From: Neobacillus sp. FSL H8-0543
GTDB taxonomy: Bacteria > Bacillota > Bacilli > Bacillales > Cytobacillaceae
Direction: 5' to 3'
Assembly (NCBI RefSeq): GCF_038592905.1
Contig: NZ_CP151943.1
Location: 4,042,501 to 4,106,500, forward strand
Length of the DNA stretch: 64,000 nucleotides
Part shown: positions 1 to 7,257 of the stretch, one piece after another
Position numbering within the stretch: position 1 is the first letter of the stretch
Layout: every line of letters begins with the position of its first letter
The notes under the pieces: model-generated
The model's database searches: none
What the model was told of the DNA's origin: nothing
The model's input: the letters and a program-made list of their open reading frames with translations, nothing else
Position numbers and translations under genes: made by a program

Positions 1-215
1 TCAAATTTTACGAAGCCATTGAAAGGGCTTATGAAAAAGGGATTATCCGTGATGAACTAATGAATATTTATCGTCGGTTTAAAGAAATCGTTCCTAGCAA
101 GGCGGAAGAGAAAACACTTTGCGGGGAGTTTGAAGAAATAAGCGGCTATTCGTCCTATCGAGCAATAAAAAAGGCGAAAGAGGCTGCGCCAGGGGATCGA
201 ATTATAATAAAATAA
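1..215 (+). CDS. yktA: YktA family (UPF0223) protein, 3' part only
   Basis: The window opens inside this gene. The frame open from base 3 gives about 70 codons ending in TAA. The visible part carries [13 protein letters not shown] and SGYSSY, which I know from B. subtilis YktA, a UPF0223 protein of roughly 90 residues with no established biochemical role. Only some 15-20 N-terminal residues should lie upstream of the window. It converges on yktB with a shared hairpin between them. The order yktA-yktB-ykzI-suhB matches B. subtilis and supports the name. Confidence 0.85.
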   Translation, partial: KFYEAIERAYEKGIIRDELMNIYRRFKEIVPSKAEEKTLCGEFEEISGYSSYRAIKKAKEAAPGDRIIIK

Positions 216-220
216 GCAGA

Positions 221-254
221 AAAAGCTCCCGAATTTAGTTTTGGGAGCTTTTTG
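221..254. terminator. Bidirectional terminator between yktA and yktB
   Basis: Stem AAAAGCTCCC / GGGAGCTTTT with a 12-nt loop. It has a T-run on the plus side and an A-run on the other side, so it can stop transcription of both converging genes. Confidence 0.8.
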
Positions 255-256
255 TA

Positions 257-889
257 CTATTTAATATTCATTGCAATTTTATATAGTGGGGCTACCTTAT
301 TAAAGACACTATCTATTTGTTGAAGAAGACCTTCAGCACCTAGCTCAATAGCTTGCTTACGGTCAATTTCAAATCCGCATAGAATTTCGGCTTTTTTTAC
401 GTTTTGTAATCTCTCGAGAAATGACTGTAAATCTTCTTTTGAAAGCTCGCCATGCGTTGATGACTCGACCTTCATGTGATCCAAGGACCAGACAAAGTCT
501 TTTGGTATTTCTTTATAAATCTTGTTTAGCTTTTTTAACATTCTTGTGGCAATTTCCTGTTTTTGTGGAGCCTCATAAATTACTGCAAACCAAACAAATA
601 AATGAGTATTCCATAAGCCGATTTGAAAATGAGGGAGCATTTTGTACCCGCGGGGATTATTTGCTAAGGCTACCCACGTATCTTTGGGTGGATTAACGGT
701 CCTTCTTGCATGCTTGGCAACGTGGATATACATTTCATCACCTGTAATTGAAGATAGGGTCGGTTGAAAGTATTGTCCCAGACTATCTAATTTAGGACGG
801 ACCAATTCTTTAAGAGCGTCCATTCTTGCCTCTAATCCATCTATTTTAAAAACATCAAAATCCTTTTCTGTAAAACCGTTGAAATCCAT
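257..889 (-). CDS. yktB: YktB, DUF1054/UPF0637 family protein
   Basis: Complete protein of 210 residues, the usual length for the DUF1054 (UPF0637) family. The N-terminus with FTEKDFDVFKIDGLEARM and the central HVAKHARRTVNPPKDTWVA are typical of B. subtilis YktB. No catalytic motif, signal peptide or membrane segment is visible, so a soluble cytoplasmic protein is likely. The molecular function is not established in the family. The ATG is preceded by an AGGAGG Shine-Dalgarno sequence on the minus strand. It is transcribed towards yktA and divergently from ykzI. Confidence 0.85.
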   Translation of the reverse strand: MDFNGFTEKDFDVFKIDGLEARMDALKELVRPKLDSLGQYFQPTLSSITGDEMYIHVAKHARRTVNPPKDTWVALANNPRGYKMLPHFQIGLWNTHLFVWFAVIYEAPQKQEIATRMLKKLNKIYKEIPKDFVWSLDHMKVESSTHGELSKEDLQSFLERLQNVKKAEILCGFEIDRKQAIELGAEGLLQQIDSVFNKVAPLYKIAMNIK

Positions 890-1079
890 TGTTCGTTAGC
901 CTCCTGCAAGTATATGTATCAATTATTGTAGCATATAGGCACGAAAAACCAAGAAGTTTGTTGCTCACCCTAGGTTAACGCACAAATTAGTTGCAACCTT
1001 GCCTCTACCCTCATACTATACTAGTAAAAATAGTCTGAAAAATTAAAATGTTATTATCTCTTAGAAGGAGGAGAGCAGG

Positions 1080-1274
1080 ATGAAACAGCTAATGAATACC
1101 TCGTTAAAAAAAGCAGGAGAAAAGGAAAGAACGGCCGTATTAAGATTAGAAATGGATTATGAATTAGCGACATTATTTGAAGCTATTGAAGAAAAAAGCG
1201 AAAAAAAGGTGAAAGAATCTAAACAGAAGTTAGAGAGAATCCGTCAAGAATTATTACGATTAAAGGCATTTTGA
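1080..1274 (+). CDS. ykzI: YkzI-like small protein
   Basis: A 64-residue, highly charged, probably helical protein. The block LRLEMDYELATLFEAI followed by a Lys/Glu-rich tail (ESKQKLERIRQELLRL) resembles B. subtilis YkzI, which sits at the same place between yktB and suhB. The strong AGAAGGAGGAGAG site before the ATG and its own downstream hairpin show a real short gene. No function is known to me; the symbol rests on position and the core motif. Confidence 0.7.
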   Translation: MKQLMNTSLKKAGEKERTAVLRLEMDYELATLFEAIEEKSEKKVKESKQKLERIRQELLRLKAF

Positions 1275-1340
1275 TTATTGTGTTTTAATGATAACCAAAA
1301 GGAATGAAACTAAATAGAAGGATTTTCCTTGAAATGATTA

Positions 1341-1384
1341 AAACGAACTCTGATAAATGCATTAGAGGGTTCGTTTATTATTTT
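1341..1384 (+). terminator. Terminator after ykzI
   Basis: Imperfect stem AAACGAAC-TCT / AGAGGGTTCGTTT with an A+T loop, followed by TTATTATTTTG. It stands 66 bp after the ykzI stop codon. Confidence 0.55.
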
Positions 1385-1522
1385 GTCTATAATAAACTAA
1401 TAATTAATAAGTAATTGCGAAGGGAAGGATAAAAGTTGATGACCAACAAATCTTCGATTAAGCTATAGATATAGAGGTACATATTTCGAGTCAATTAAAG
1501 GATATTGTTGATTTTATACCAA

Positions 1523-1688
1523 TGTTGATTGGAGCCGAAGGCGCGAAGAACTCCTCGAAAATGCTACCGCATTTCCTTCGTGCGGTGCAAATACAAGGAA
1601 GCTTATTCAATGTCCTGCTGGAGTACGGGGCCGAGGAGGCTCCCCGGCACGCCCGCGGAAAGCGAAGCGCCTGGAGCTCCAATCAACA
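1523..1688. repeat. Dispersed repeat with terminal inverted repeats, copy 1
   Basis: A 166-bp element bounded by perfect 13-bp inverted ends, TGTTGATTGGAGC and GCTCCAATCAACA. It is much more GC-rich than its surroundings. A central 37-bp block (CTCCTCGAAAATGCTACC... to ...CGTGCGGTG) is identical to the copy near 27.9 kb. The block contains the small hairpin ACCGCA...TGCGGT. No transposase is encoded, so it resembles a MITE or REP-like repeat. The sequence just left of it (GATTTTATA-C-AA) is also shared with the other copies, so the true left edge may lie about 12 bp further out. Confidence 0.8.
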
Positions 1689-1731
1689 GCCAAGTAAAAA
1701 ACATAAAAAATATAGATTATTGGAGGGAATT

Positions 1732-2529
1732 ATGGACTGGGAGTATATTGATTTACATGCCAAGCAATGGGTTAAAGAGGCTGGGGAAAGAATACGTTCC
1801 TCCTTTAATAAAACTTTAACTATAGAATTCAAATCTAACCCCAATGACCTCGTAACAGATATTGATAAAGAAATTGAACAATTTTTTATTAGAAAAATAC
1901 GAGCGGCTTTTCCTACTCATAAAATTATGGGTGAAGAAGGATTTGGTGATGAATTAACAAACCTCGATGGCATTGTTTGGCTAATCGATCCGATTGATGG
2001 AACCATGAACTTTGTCCACCAACAGCGCAATTTTGCCATTTCACTAGCGGTTTACGAAAATGGCATTGGAAAGATAGGTATTATTTATGATGTTGCACAT
2101 GATGAATTGTACCATGCTATTAAGGGGAAGGGGGCATATATGAATGATATTTTGCTTCCCCCACTCGTTGAAAAACCCTTAAGTGAGTCGATTATTGCTT
2201 TAAATGCAACGTGGTTAATGGAGAATCGTCGGATTGACCATAATTTAATGATTCCAATCGTGAGAAAGGCTCGAGGAACAAGATCATACGGAACGGCAAC
2301 ACTTGAGATGGTATTTGTTGCAACCAGCAGAATTGATGCCTACATATCGATGCGATTATCTCCCTGGGATATTGCTGCAGGAACTGTCATTGTTGAAGAA
2401 TTAGGCGGCATAGTAACAAACTTAAGAGGAGAAAAACTTAATTTCCTTACACAAGATTCCCTGTTCGTCTCGGTACCAGGCCTACACGAAACGATCATGA
2501 CTGATTATTTAAAGGAAGGCAAATGGTGA
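1732..2529 (+). CDS. suhB: Inositol monophosphatase family phosphatase SuhB/YktC
   Basis: A 265-residue Mg2+-dependent phosphatase of the inositol monophosphatase (FIG) superfamily, which hydrolyses myo-inositol phosphates or related sugar phosphates. The metal-binding motifs are all present: GEEGFGD near residue 70, WLIDPIDGTMNF near 85 and the C-terminal LSPWDIAAG. The true start is the ATG preceded by TTGGAGGGAATT. The frame runs on upstream for 70 codons, but these translate the dispersed repeat and do not belong to the protein. Length and start then fit B. subtilis YktC. It is probably cytoplasmic; the physiological substrate is not known. Confidence 0.9.
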   Translation: MDWEYIDLHAKQWVKEAGERIRSSFNKTLTIEFKSNPNDLVTDIDKEIEQFFIRKIRAAFPTHKIMGEEGFGDELTNLDGIVWLIDPIDGTMNFVHQQRNFAISLAVYENGIGKIGIIYDVAHDELYHAIKGKGAYMNDILLPPLVEKPLSESIIALNATWLMENRRIDHNLMIPIVRKARGTRSYGTATLEMVFVATSRIDAYISMRLSPWDIAAGTVIVEELGGIVTNLRGEKLNFLTQDSLFVSVPGLHETIMTDYLKEGKW

Positions 2530-2535
2530 AAGAAA

Positions 2536-2558
2536 AAGAAGCCTTTAATAGGCTTCTT
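2536..2558 (-). terminator. Terminator of ylaF
   Basis: Stem AAGAAGCCT / AGGCTTCTT with a 5-nt loop. On the minus strand it is followed by TTTTCTTTC. It overlaps the ylaF stop codon and lies just after the suhB stop. Confidence 0.6.
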
Positions 2559-2742
2559 AGAGTTCTCCATTTGCCCTCATATTTGCTTTTGTTTTGAACC
2601 CCATCCCCATCACAATCAAAACAGCAATGATACATCCAATAACACCTAGAAGACTTTTTTCCCCTATGGCTATACCGATACCCATGATGCTTATAGCAGC
2701 AAGAACTGCATAAATAATAAATACCCATTTAATTTGATTCAT
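2557..2742 (-). CDS. ylaF: YlaF family small membrane protein (DUF5325)
   Basis: A 61-residue protein with two hydrophobic segments, roughly residues 5-25 and 30-48, and a basic C-terminal tail (FKTKANMRAN). Size, topology and position just upstream of and divergent from typA match B. subtilis YlaF. The function is unknown. The ATG is preceded by AAAGGGGT on the minus strand. An overlapping frame on the same strand (MGIYYLCSSC...) is a Cys/Tyr-rich shadow. Confidence 0.75.
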   Translation of the reverse strand: MNQIKWVFIIYAVLAAISIMGIGIAIGEKSLLGVIGCIIAVLIVMGMGFKTKANMRANGEL

Positions 2743-2837
2743 CCGTCAAAAACCCCTTTGTTTTCTTGGTAACGATGTGACGATAAATAATATAGTTCCA
2801 TTCTACATAAAATGATTATAAGTTTCCACTTTAAGTA

Positions 2838-2846
2838 TGGTATAAT
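2838..2846 (+). promoter_or_regulatory. Extended -10 promoter for typA
   Basis: TGGTATAAT combines the TG extension with a perfect TATAAT about 65 bp before the typA start. The -35 region is poor, as is common with extended -10 promoters. Confidence 0.5.
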
Positions 2847-2912
2847 AATTCAGTTGTATATGGGAAACTATAGATAGCTTAAATTTTTGTTAATTGAGTA
2901 GGAGTGAAACAT

Positions 2913-4745
2913 TTGAAAATAAGAGAAGATATTCGCAATATTGCGATCATCGCCCACGTAGACCATGGCAAAACAACTTTGGTTGACCAGTTATTAAAAC
3001 AATCGGGAACCTTTCGTACCAATGAGCATGTAGAAGAACGTGCAATGGATTCAGGAGATATAGAAAGGGAACGCGGAATAACGATTCTCGCTAAGAATAC
3101 AGCGATTCAATATAAAGATAAAAGAATCAATATTTTAGACACCCCAGGACATGCTGACTTCGGTGGAGAAGTTGAACGTATTATGAAAATGGTTGATGGC
3201 GTGTTGCTTGTAGTCGATGCGTATGAAGGTACAATGCCGCAAACTCGCTTTGTTCTAAAGAAAGCATTAGAGCAAAAAATAACTCCAATTGTTGTTGTTA
3301 ATAAAATTGACCGTGATTTTGCCCGACCTTTAGAAGTAGTAGATGAAGTAATTGATTTATTTATCGAATTAGGTGCAGAAGAAGATCAGCTTGATTTCCC
3401 GGTGATTTTTGCTTCGGGAATAAATGGAACGGCTAGCACAACTCCTGACAAACAGGATGAAAACATGCAATGCTTGTATGACTGCATTGTAGAAACCATC
3501 CCAGCACCAATAGATAATCGTGACGAGCCTTTACAATTCCAAGTAGCGCTACTTGATTATAATGATTATGTTGGCAGAATTGGAATTGGCCGGGTATTCC
3601 GCGGTACGATTCATGTAGGTCAACAAGTTTCTCTTATGAAAATTGACGGTTCCGTTAAACAATTCCGTGTAACAAAACTTTTTGGATTCTTTGGGCTAAA
3701 ACGTCAGGAAATTCAAGAAGCGGTTGCGGGAGATTTAATTGCCATCTCTGGTATGGAAGATATTAATGTCGGTGAAACCGTTTGTCCTGTTGAACATGAG
3801 GATGCATTACCGATTTTAAGAATCGACGAACCGACGCTGCAAATGACTTTTGTTGTAAACAACAGCCCATTTGCCGGACGTGAAGGCAAGTACTTAACTT
3901 CAAGGAAAATCGAAGAAAGATTACTTGCGCAATTGCAAACAGATGTAAGTTTACGTGTTGAAAATACGGATTCACCAGATGCTTGGATCGTTTCAGGACG
4001 TGGAGAACTTCATTTATCCATCTTGATTGAGAATATGCGTCGTGAAGGCTACGAGCTTCAGGTATCTAAACCAGAAGTAATTGTAAAAGTTATTGATGGT
4101 GTTCGTTGTGAACCAGTTGAAAGAGTACAAATCGATGTGCCTGAAGAACATACTGGTTCAGTAATGGAGTCGATAGGAGCACGTAAAGGTGAAATGCTTG
4201 ATATGATTAATAATGGATCTGGTCAAGTTCGTTTAATCTTTAATGTTCCTGCCCGCGGCCTAATTGGTTATACAACAGAGTTCTTAACGATGACTCGCGG
4301 ATATGGAATCATCAATCACACATTTGATAGCTATCATCCAATGGTTCAAGGTCAAGTCGGCGGAAGACGCGAAGGTGTGCTTGTGTCTATGGAATCTGGA
4401 AAAGCCTCCACATATGGTATCATGGGGGTTGAAGACCGTGGTACAATCTTTGTAGAACCAGGTACTGAAATTTACGAAGGTATGATTGTTGGTGAACATA
4501 CTCGTGAAAATGATATCACTGTAAATATTACAAAAGTGAAGCAAGCAACGAATGTTCGTTCAGCCAACAAAGATCAAACTTCGGTCATCAAAAAACCGCG
4601 TCTAATGACTCTTGAAGAATCATTAGAGTATCTAAATGAAGATGAATACTGTGAGGTTACACCCGAATCCATCCGTTTACGGAAGAAAATTCTTGATAAA
4701 AACGAACGTGAAAGAGCTGCTAAAAAGTCTAAGGTGCAGAGTTAG
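2913..4745 (+). CDS. typA: Ribosome-associated GTPase TypA/BipA
   Basis: A translational GTPase of the EF-G/LepA class that binds 70S ribosomes and acts in ribosome assembly and stress or cold adaptation. At 610 residues it has the usual BipA length. G-domain motifs are seen in order: AHVDHGKTT (residues 14-22), [17 protein letters not shown]. They are followed by beta-barrel domain II, EF-G-like domains III and V (PARGLIGY) and the BipA-specific C-terminal domain with [19 protein letters not shown]. The best start is the TTG placed nine bases after AGGAG, giving [12 protein letters not shown]; an upstream GTG lies inside the ribosome binding site. Confidence 0.97.
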   Translation: MKIREDIRNIAIIAHVDHGKTTLVDQLLKQSGTFRTNEHVEERAMDSGDIERERGITILAKNTAIQYKDKRINILDTPGHADFGGEVERIMKMVDGVLLVVDAYEGTMPQTRFVLKKALEQKITPIVVVNKIDRDFARPLEVVDEVIDLFIELGAEEDQLDFPVIFASGINGTASTTPDKQDENMQCLYDCIVETIPAPIDNRDEPLQFQVALLDYNDYVGRIGIGRVFRGTIHVGQQVSLMKIDGSVKQFRVTKLFGFFGLKRQEIQEAVAGDLIAISGMEDINVGETVCPVEHEDALPILRIDEPTLQMTFVVNNSPFAGREGKYLTSRKIEERLLAQLQTDVSLRVENTDSPDAWIVSGRGELHLSILIENMRREGYELQVSKPEVIVKVIDGVRCEPVERVQIDVPEEHTGSVMESIGARKGEMLDMINNGSGQVRLIFNVPARGLIGYTTEFLTMTRGYGIINHTFDSYHPMVQGQVGGRREGVLVSMESGKASTYGIMGVEDRGTIFVEPGTEIYEGMIVGEHTRENDITVNITKVKQATNVRSANKDQTSVIKKPRLMTLEESLEYLNEDEYCEVTPESIRLRKKILDKNERERAAKKSKVQS

Positions 4746-4763
4746 AATAATTTTATTCTTTTT
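4744..4763 (+). terminator. Weak terminator after typA
   Basis: Short AT-rich stem AGAATA / TATTCT with a 4-nt loop and a run of T, overlapping the typA stop codon. It is probably leaky; a second run of eight T follows 12 bp later. Confidence 0.35.
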
Positions 4764-4849
4764 GAATAGTTTTTTTTGCTGCAGAACAACTTTGCTCTAA
4801 TAACTTCGAAATCACTTATGGTATTATTGGTTTCAAGGAGGTTTTGCAT

Positions 4850-5164
4850 GTGAATGTAGTGGAACGGCTTTCATTTTTCCCTGCTCTTTATAATGTAACT
4901 GAAAATCCAAAAGTTGGTATGTGGCTACTTTATATCACGATAGTGGCGTTATCCATTGTTGTATATAAATTAGGCTTTGCACAAAAGTTACCGCTGGGAA
5001 AATCAATTCTGATTTATCTATTCTTAGGTGCTGGCTGTACTGTTCTTACTGCTTTAGGTATCTTTTTGCCTATAGCAGAAGGGCTTGTGGTTGCAGCATT
5101 AATCTTAATTATTTATAAAATTCGCTTACATCAGTCGAAAAAGCAGCAGGTTGAAGCAAAATAA
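4850..5164 (+). CDS. ylaH: YlaH family membrane protein
   Basis: About 104 residues with three hydrophobic segments (near residues 22-40, 48-66 and 70-88) and a basic tail [11 protein letters not shown]. It lies directly after typA as ylaH does in B. subtilis, and the [17 protein letters not shown] segment is typical of the family. The function is unknown. A near-perfect AAGGAGGT stands seven bases before GTG, so I start there. The upstream TTG (MHVNVV) is too close to that site. Confidence 0.8.
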   Translation: MNVVERLSFFPALYNVTENPKVGMWLLYITIVALSIVVYKLGFAQKLPLGKSILIYLFLGAGCTVLTALGIFLPIAEGLVVAALILIIYKIRLHQSKKQQVEAK

Positions 5165-5177
5165 CGGGGGATGCTAA

Positions 5178-5471
5178 ATGAGATCCGCACAAGATGCGCT
5201 ATATAATTGGCTCTCAATAAAGGTAGTTTACGATGCTCGACCTGAGGATTCTGCAGCAAGAGAAACGTTAGACCTTTTTGATGACATCATTACAAACGAG
5301 CATAAATTAACGAATATTGAAATTACTACAGACGAATCAATGTATTATGTCTCCTATGTTCAAGGGGATGAAACGAAAAAGACACGTTTTCCGCGTGAAC
5401 TTATTGAGGTTATGCTTGATCAAATTAACGAACAGCCAGAAAGATATGCAAACTATCCAATAGAAGAATAG
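5178..5471 (+). CDS. Conserved hypothetical acidic protein downstream of ylaH
   Basis: A 97-residue soluble, acidic protein (MRSAQDALYNWLSIKVVYDA...). I do not recognise it and find no equivalent in the B. subtilis ylaH-ylaI interval that I remember. It contains an alpha/beta-looking pattern (NIEITTDESMYYVSYVQGD followed by a helix PRELIEVMLDQI) but no motif pointing to a function. It begins 13 bp after ylaH behind GGGGGAT and shares the same terminator, so ylaH and this gene probably form one transcription unit. Confidence 0.7.
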   Translation: MRSAQDALYNWLSIKVVYDARPEDSAARETLDLFDDIITNEHKLTNIEITTDESMYYVSYVQGDETKKTRFPRELIEVMLDQINEQPERYANYPIEE

Positions 5472-5473
5472 AC

Positions 5474-5504
5474 AAAAACCCACATGACTTTGTGGGCTTT
5501 TTGT
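5474..5504. terminator. Bidirectional terminator before ylaI
   Basis: Stem AACCCACA / TGTGGGCTT, T-rich after the stem and A-rich before it, between the converging hypothetical gene and ylaI. Confidence 0.75.
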
Positions 5505-5529
5505 TTATATATTAGTCTAACTGTTCCTC

Positions 5530-5730
5530 TTACCAATCGTCCTTTTCTGACCGTTTACGATAAAATTTGAAGTTTCCGGTCTCAATTCTGGCTTGGGTTT
5601 TTTCAGATATTCGATTACTGCAATCATTACACATATATGTATGGATAGGTCGATTGCGAAGACGCTTGGCTACAAATGACTGATCTTCTATCGGTTCAAT
5701 TTTGTCACAGATTACGCACTTTACTCTCAT
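5530..5730 (-). CDS. ylaI: YlaI, DUF2197 zinc-ribbon-like protein
   Basis: A 66-residue protein with two CxxC pairs, CVICD at residues 5-9 and CNDCS near 33-37, arranged as a small Cys4 zinc-binding module, followed by a basic tail rich in Arg and Lys. This is the DUF2197/YlaI pattern; the biochemical role is not established. The ATG follows GAGGTG on the minus strand. Confidence 0.85.
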   Translation of the reverse strand: MRVKCVICDKIEPIEDQSFVAKRLRNRPIHTYMCNDCSNRISEKTQARIETGNFKFYRKRSEKDDW

Positions 5731-5917
5731 ATTACACCTCGAATTAATTCTTTAGACAAAAGCCAAACAGAATATTTATACTATAGTATATCATGGCTGT
5801 ACACTTGAAGTTAAATCAATTATGTTTAACATGCTAAAAAATACCGATAATAATACTGTGACATGTTTGTTTTGAAACTGCAGCGACATGAAGGAACTGT
5901 TTAAAGGGGTTGGGAAA

Positions 5918-6373
5918 ATGGCAAATCAGGTAGAACCAAAGCTAATTAAAGCTTTGTATGATGAACTGCAGCAGGAAAGGTTTGTGACATTAGCAACGGT
6001 GGATTATGAAACAGGGGCTCCTAGTGTTAATTCTATTTCCTGGATATTTGCGAAGGATGATAGCACAATTTTATTTGCGATTGACAATCGATCTAGAATC
6101 GTACAAAATATTGCTGAAAATAATCAAGTAGTTATAAATATAATAGCTAATGAGTCTACCTATGCAATTTTAGGTGACGCTTCAGTGAAAGAAGAAAAGC
6201 TTAATGATGTTCCGTTAAAATTAGCATTAGTTGAAGTAGCAATTAAAGAAGTTCGAGATGTTATGTTCTATGGATCAAAAATTACTGCCGATCCTGAATA
6301 CGACAAAACCTATGACAAAAATGCAGCAGCAAGGCTGGATAAACAGGTAATGGAAGCAATAAAAAAAGCTTAG
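5918..6373 (+). CDS. Pyridoxamine 5'-phosphate oxidase-like flavin-binding protein
   Basis: A 151-residue single-domain protein of the FMN-binding split-barrel (PNPOx-like) superfamily. The first strand FVTLATVDYETGAPSVNSISW and LFAIDNRSRIVQNIAENNQVVINI are the usual barrel strands. Such proteins bind FMN, heme or F420; the substrate cannot be told from sequence. The start is the ATG after AAAGGGGTTGGGAA; an upstream ATG ten codons earlier has no ribosome binding site. It stands alone, with its own terminator overlapping its stop codon. Confidence 0.75.
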   Translation: MANQVEPKLIKALYDELQQERFVTLATVDYETGAPSVNSISWIFAKDDSTILFAIDNRSRIVQNIAENNQVVINIIANESTYAILGDASVKEEKLNDVPLKLALVEVAIKEVRDVMFYGSKITADPEYDKTYDKNAAARLDKQVMEAIKKA

Positions 6374-6395
6374 TCAAAAGACTAGGCTTTTATTT
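6364..6395 (+). terminator. Terminator of the PNPOx-like gene
   Basis: Stem AAAAGCTTAGTC / GACTAGGCTTTT with an AAAA loop and an A/T tail. The TAG stop lies inside the stem. Confidence 0.75.
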
Positions 6396-6466
6396 AGGCT
6401 ATTTCTCAAACTTTGTTGCTATATAGATCAGAATTATGTTTTTCATAATCTTTACAAAAAGATCTT

Positions 6467-7057
6467 TTATTTATGATGATTTGACTGGTCTTCTTGCTCT
6501 TCCTCTAGTTTATCTTTTTGGCCTTCTGGTAATTTTTTCTTTGGTTCTTCCGTTGCATTTTTTGGATTAGGGTCAATGATATCTGCTGGAATCTCTGGTA
6601 TTAATCTGCCCGCAATGTCAGCCAACTCTTCCATTATTCCTTGTATTGGCCTTCCTTTCTTTATGTCACCATTGATTTCTTTCAGTCTTTGCATCGTATC
6701 TGCATCCGCAACGACCACTGCCCGAGCGCCGTGAGGATCCCCTTTTAAGCTTTCTGCTACTGAATATTTAATTGAACCAACCTGCGACCGTTCCAGTTTC
6801 GAGTTAACGTCAATTCCGACAATTGCATATCTTCCAAGTACGACAGCAGTAGCATCATTTACATCCGGAATGCTAGTTGCGAGTTCAACTAAATGTTTGG
6901 ATATTTCTTGGCCCGTTTGCCGGTCAACCTCTTCAATGTAACTGTTTTTGACATTCACTAATGATTGCTTTTCATTATTTTGATTTTGGGCATTTTGATT
7001 GAGGTTACAGCCAGGTAATATCAGCAGTAAAACGGAAATCATTAATAATTTCTTCAT
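6467..7057 (-). CDS. ylaJ: YhcN/YlaJ family sporulation lipoprotein
   Basis: A 196-residue lipoprotein. The N-terminus MKKLLMISVLLLILPGC ends in an LPGC lipobox, so Cys17 should be lipidated. The mature part has the YhcN/YlaJ domain (ATSIPDVNDATAVVLGRYAIVGIDV) and ends in a Pro/Glu/Lys-rich charged tail, EEPKKKLPEGQKDKLEEEQ. Family members such as YhcN are spore membrane proteins needed for normal outgrowth. Its place before ylaK is conserved. GGAGGTGT precedes the ATG. Confidence 0.88.
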   Translation of the reverse strand: MKKLLMISVLLLILPGCNLNQNAQNQNNEKQSLVNVKNSYIEEVDRQTGQEISKHLVELATSIPDVNDATAVVLGRYAIVGIDVNSKLERSQVGSIKYSVAESLKGDPHGARAVVVADADTMQRLKEINGDIKKGRPIQGIMEELADIAGRLIPEIPADIIDPNPKNATEEPKKKLPEGQKDKLEEEQEDQSNHHK

Positions 7058-7257
7058 TTGTCATACACCTCCGTTGTGACTTGGTTATTAAGTTTATTAG
7101 CGATACTAATTAATAATAGTCAACATATATTTATTGTGCGGAAATCCTTCTATCTTTATTCGAACAAACATATATTTTACAAAAGTTCTACCCTAGCATA
7201 ATGGTTTATTCGATTAATGAATCAAACCAATCAACTAGAAAAAGTGGAGGCGTTGCT

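Larger units (their letters stand above)
1275..1731. other. ykzI-suhB intergenic region
   Basis: This 457-bp gap holds, in order, the ykzI terminator hairpin, about 140 bp of AT-rich sequence in which I see no gene (one short frame at 1438 behind GAAGGGAAGGATAAAAG stops after 10 codons), and a dispersed repeat copy. The last 40 bp is the suhB leader with its ribosome binding site. A promoter for suhB is not obvious. Confidence 0.6.

Noticed and set aside
421..696. 91-codon plus-strand frame opposite yktB
   Set aside because: Antisense shadow of a conserved gene, no ribosome binding site, no recognisable motif.
1491..1682. 63-codon minus-strand frame across the first repeat
   Set aside because: It lies almost wholly in the repeat, is Cys/Arg/Ser-rich, has no ribosome binding site and is not kept in copy 2.
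2495..2728. 77-codon minus-strand frame overlapping ylaF
   Set aside because: Shadow of ylaF in another frame; Cys/Tyr-rich composition typical of out-of-frame membrane genes, and it runs into suhB.
5777..5790. Perfect palindrome TATACTATAGTATA upstream of ylaI
   Set aside because: It may contain the ylaI -10, but a 14-bp A+T palindrome is expected by chance in such AT-rich DNA and I found no matching second site.
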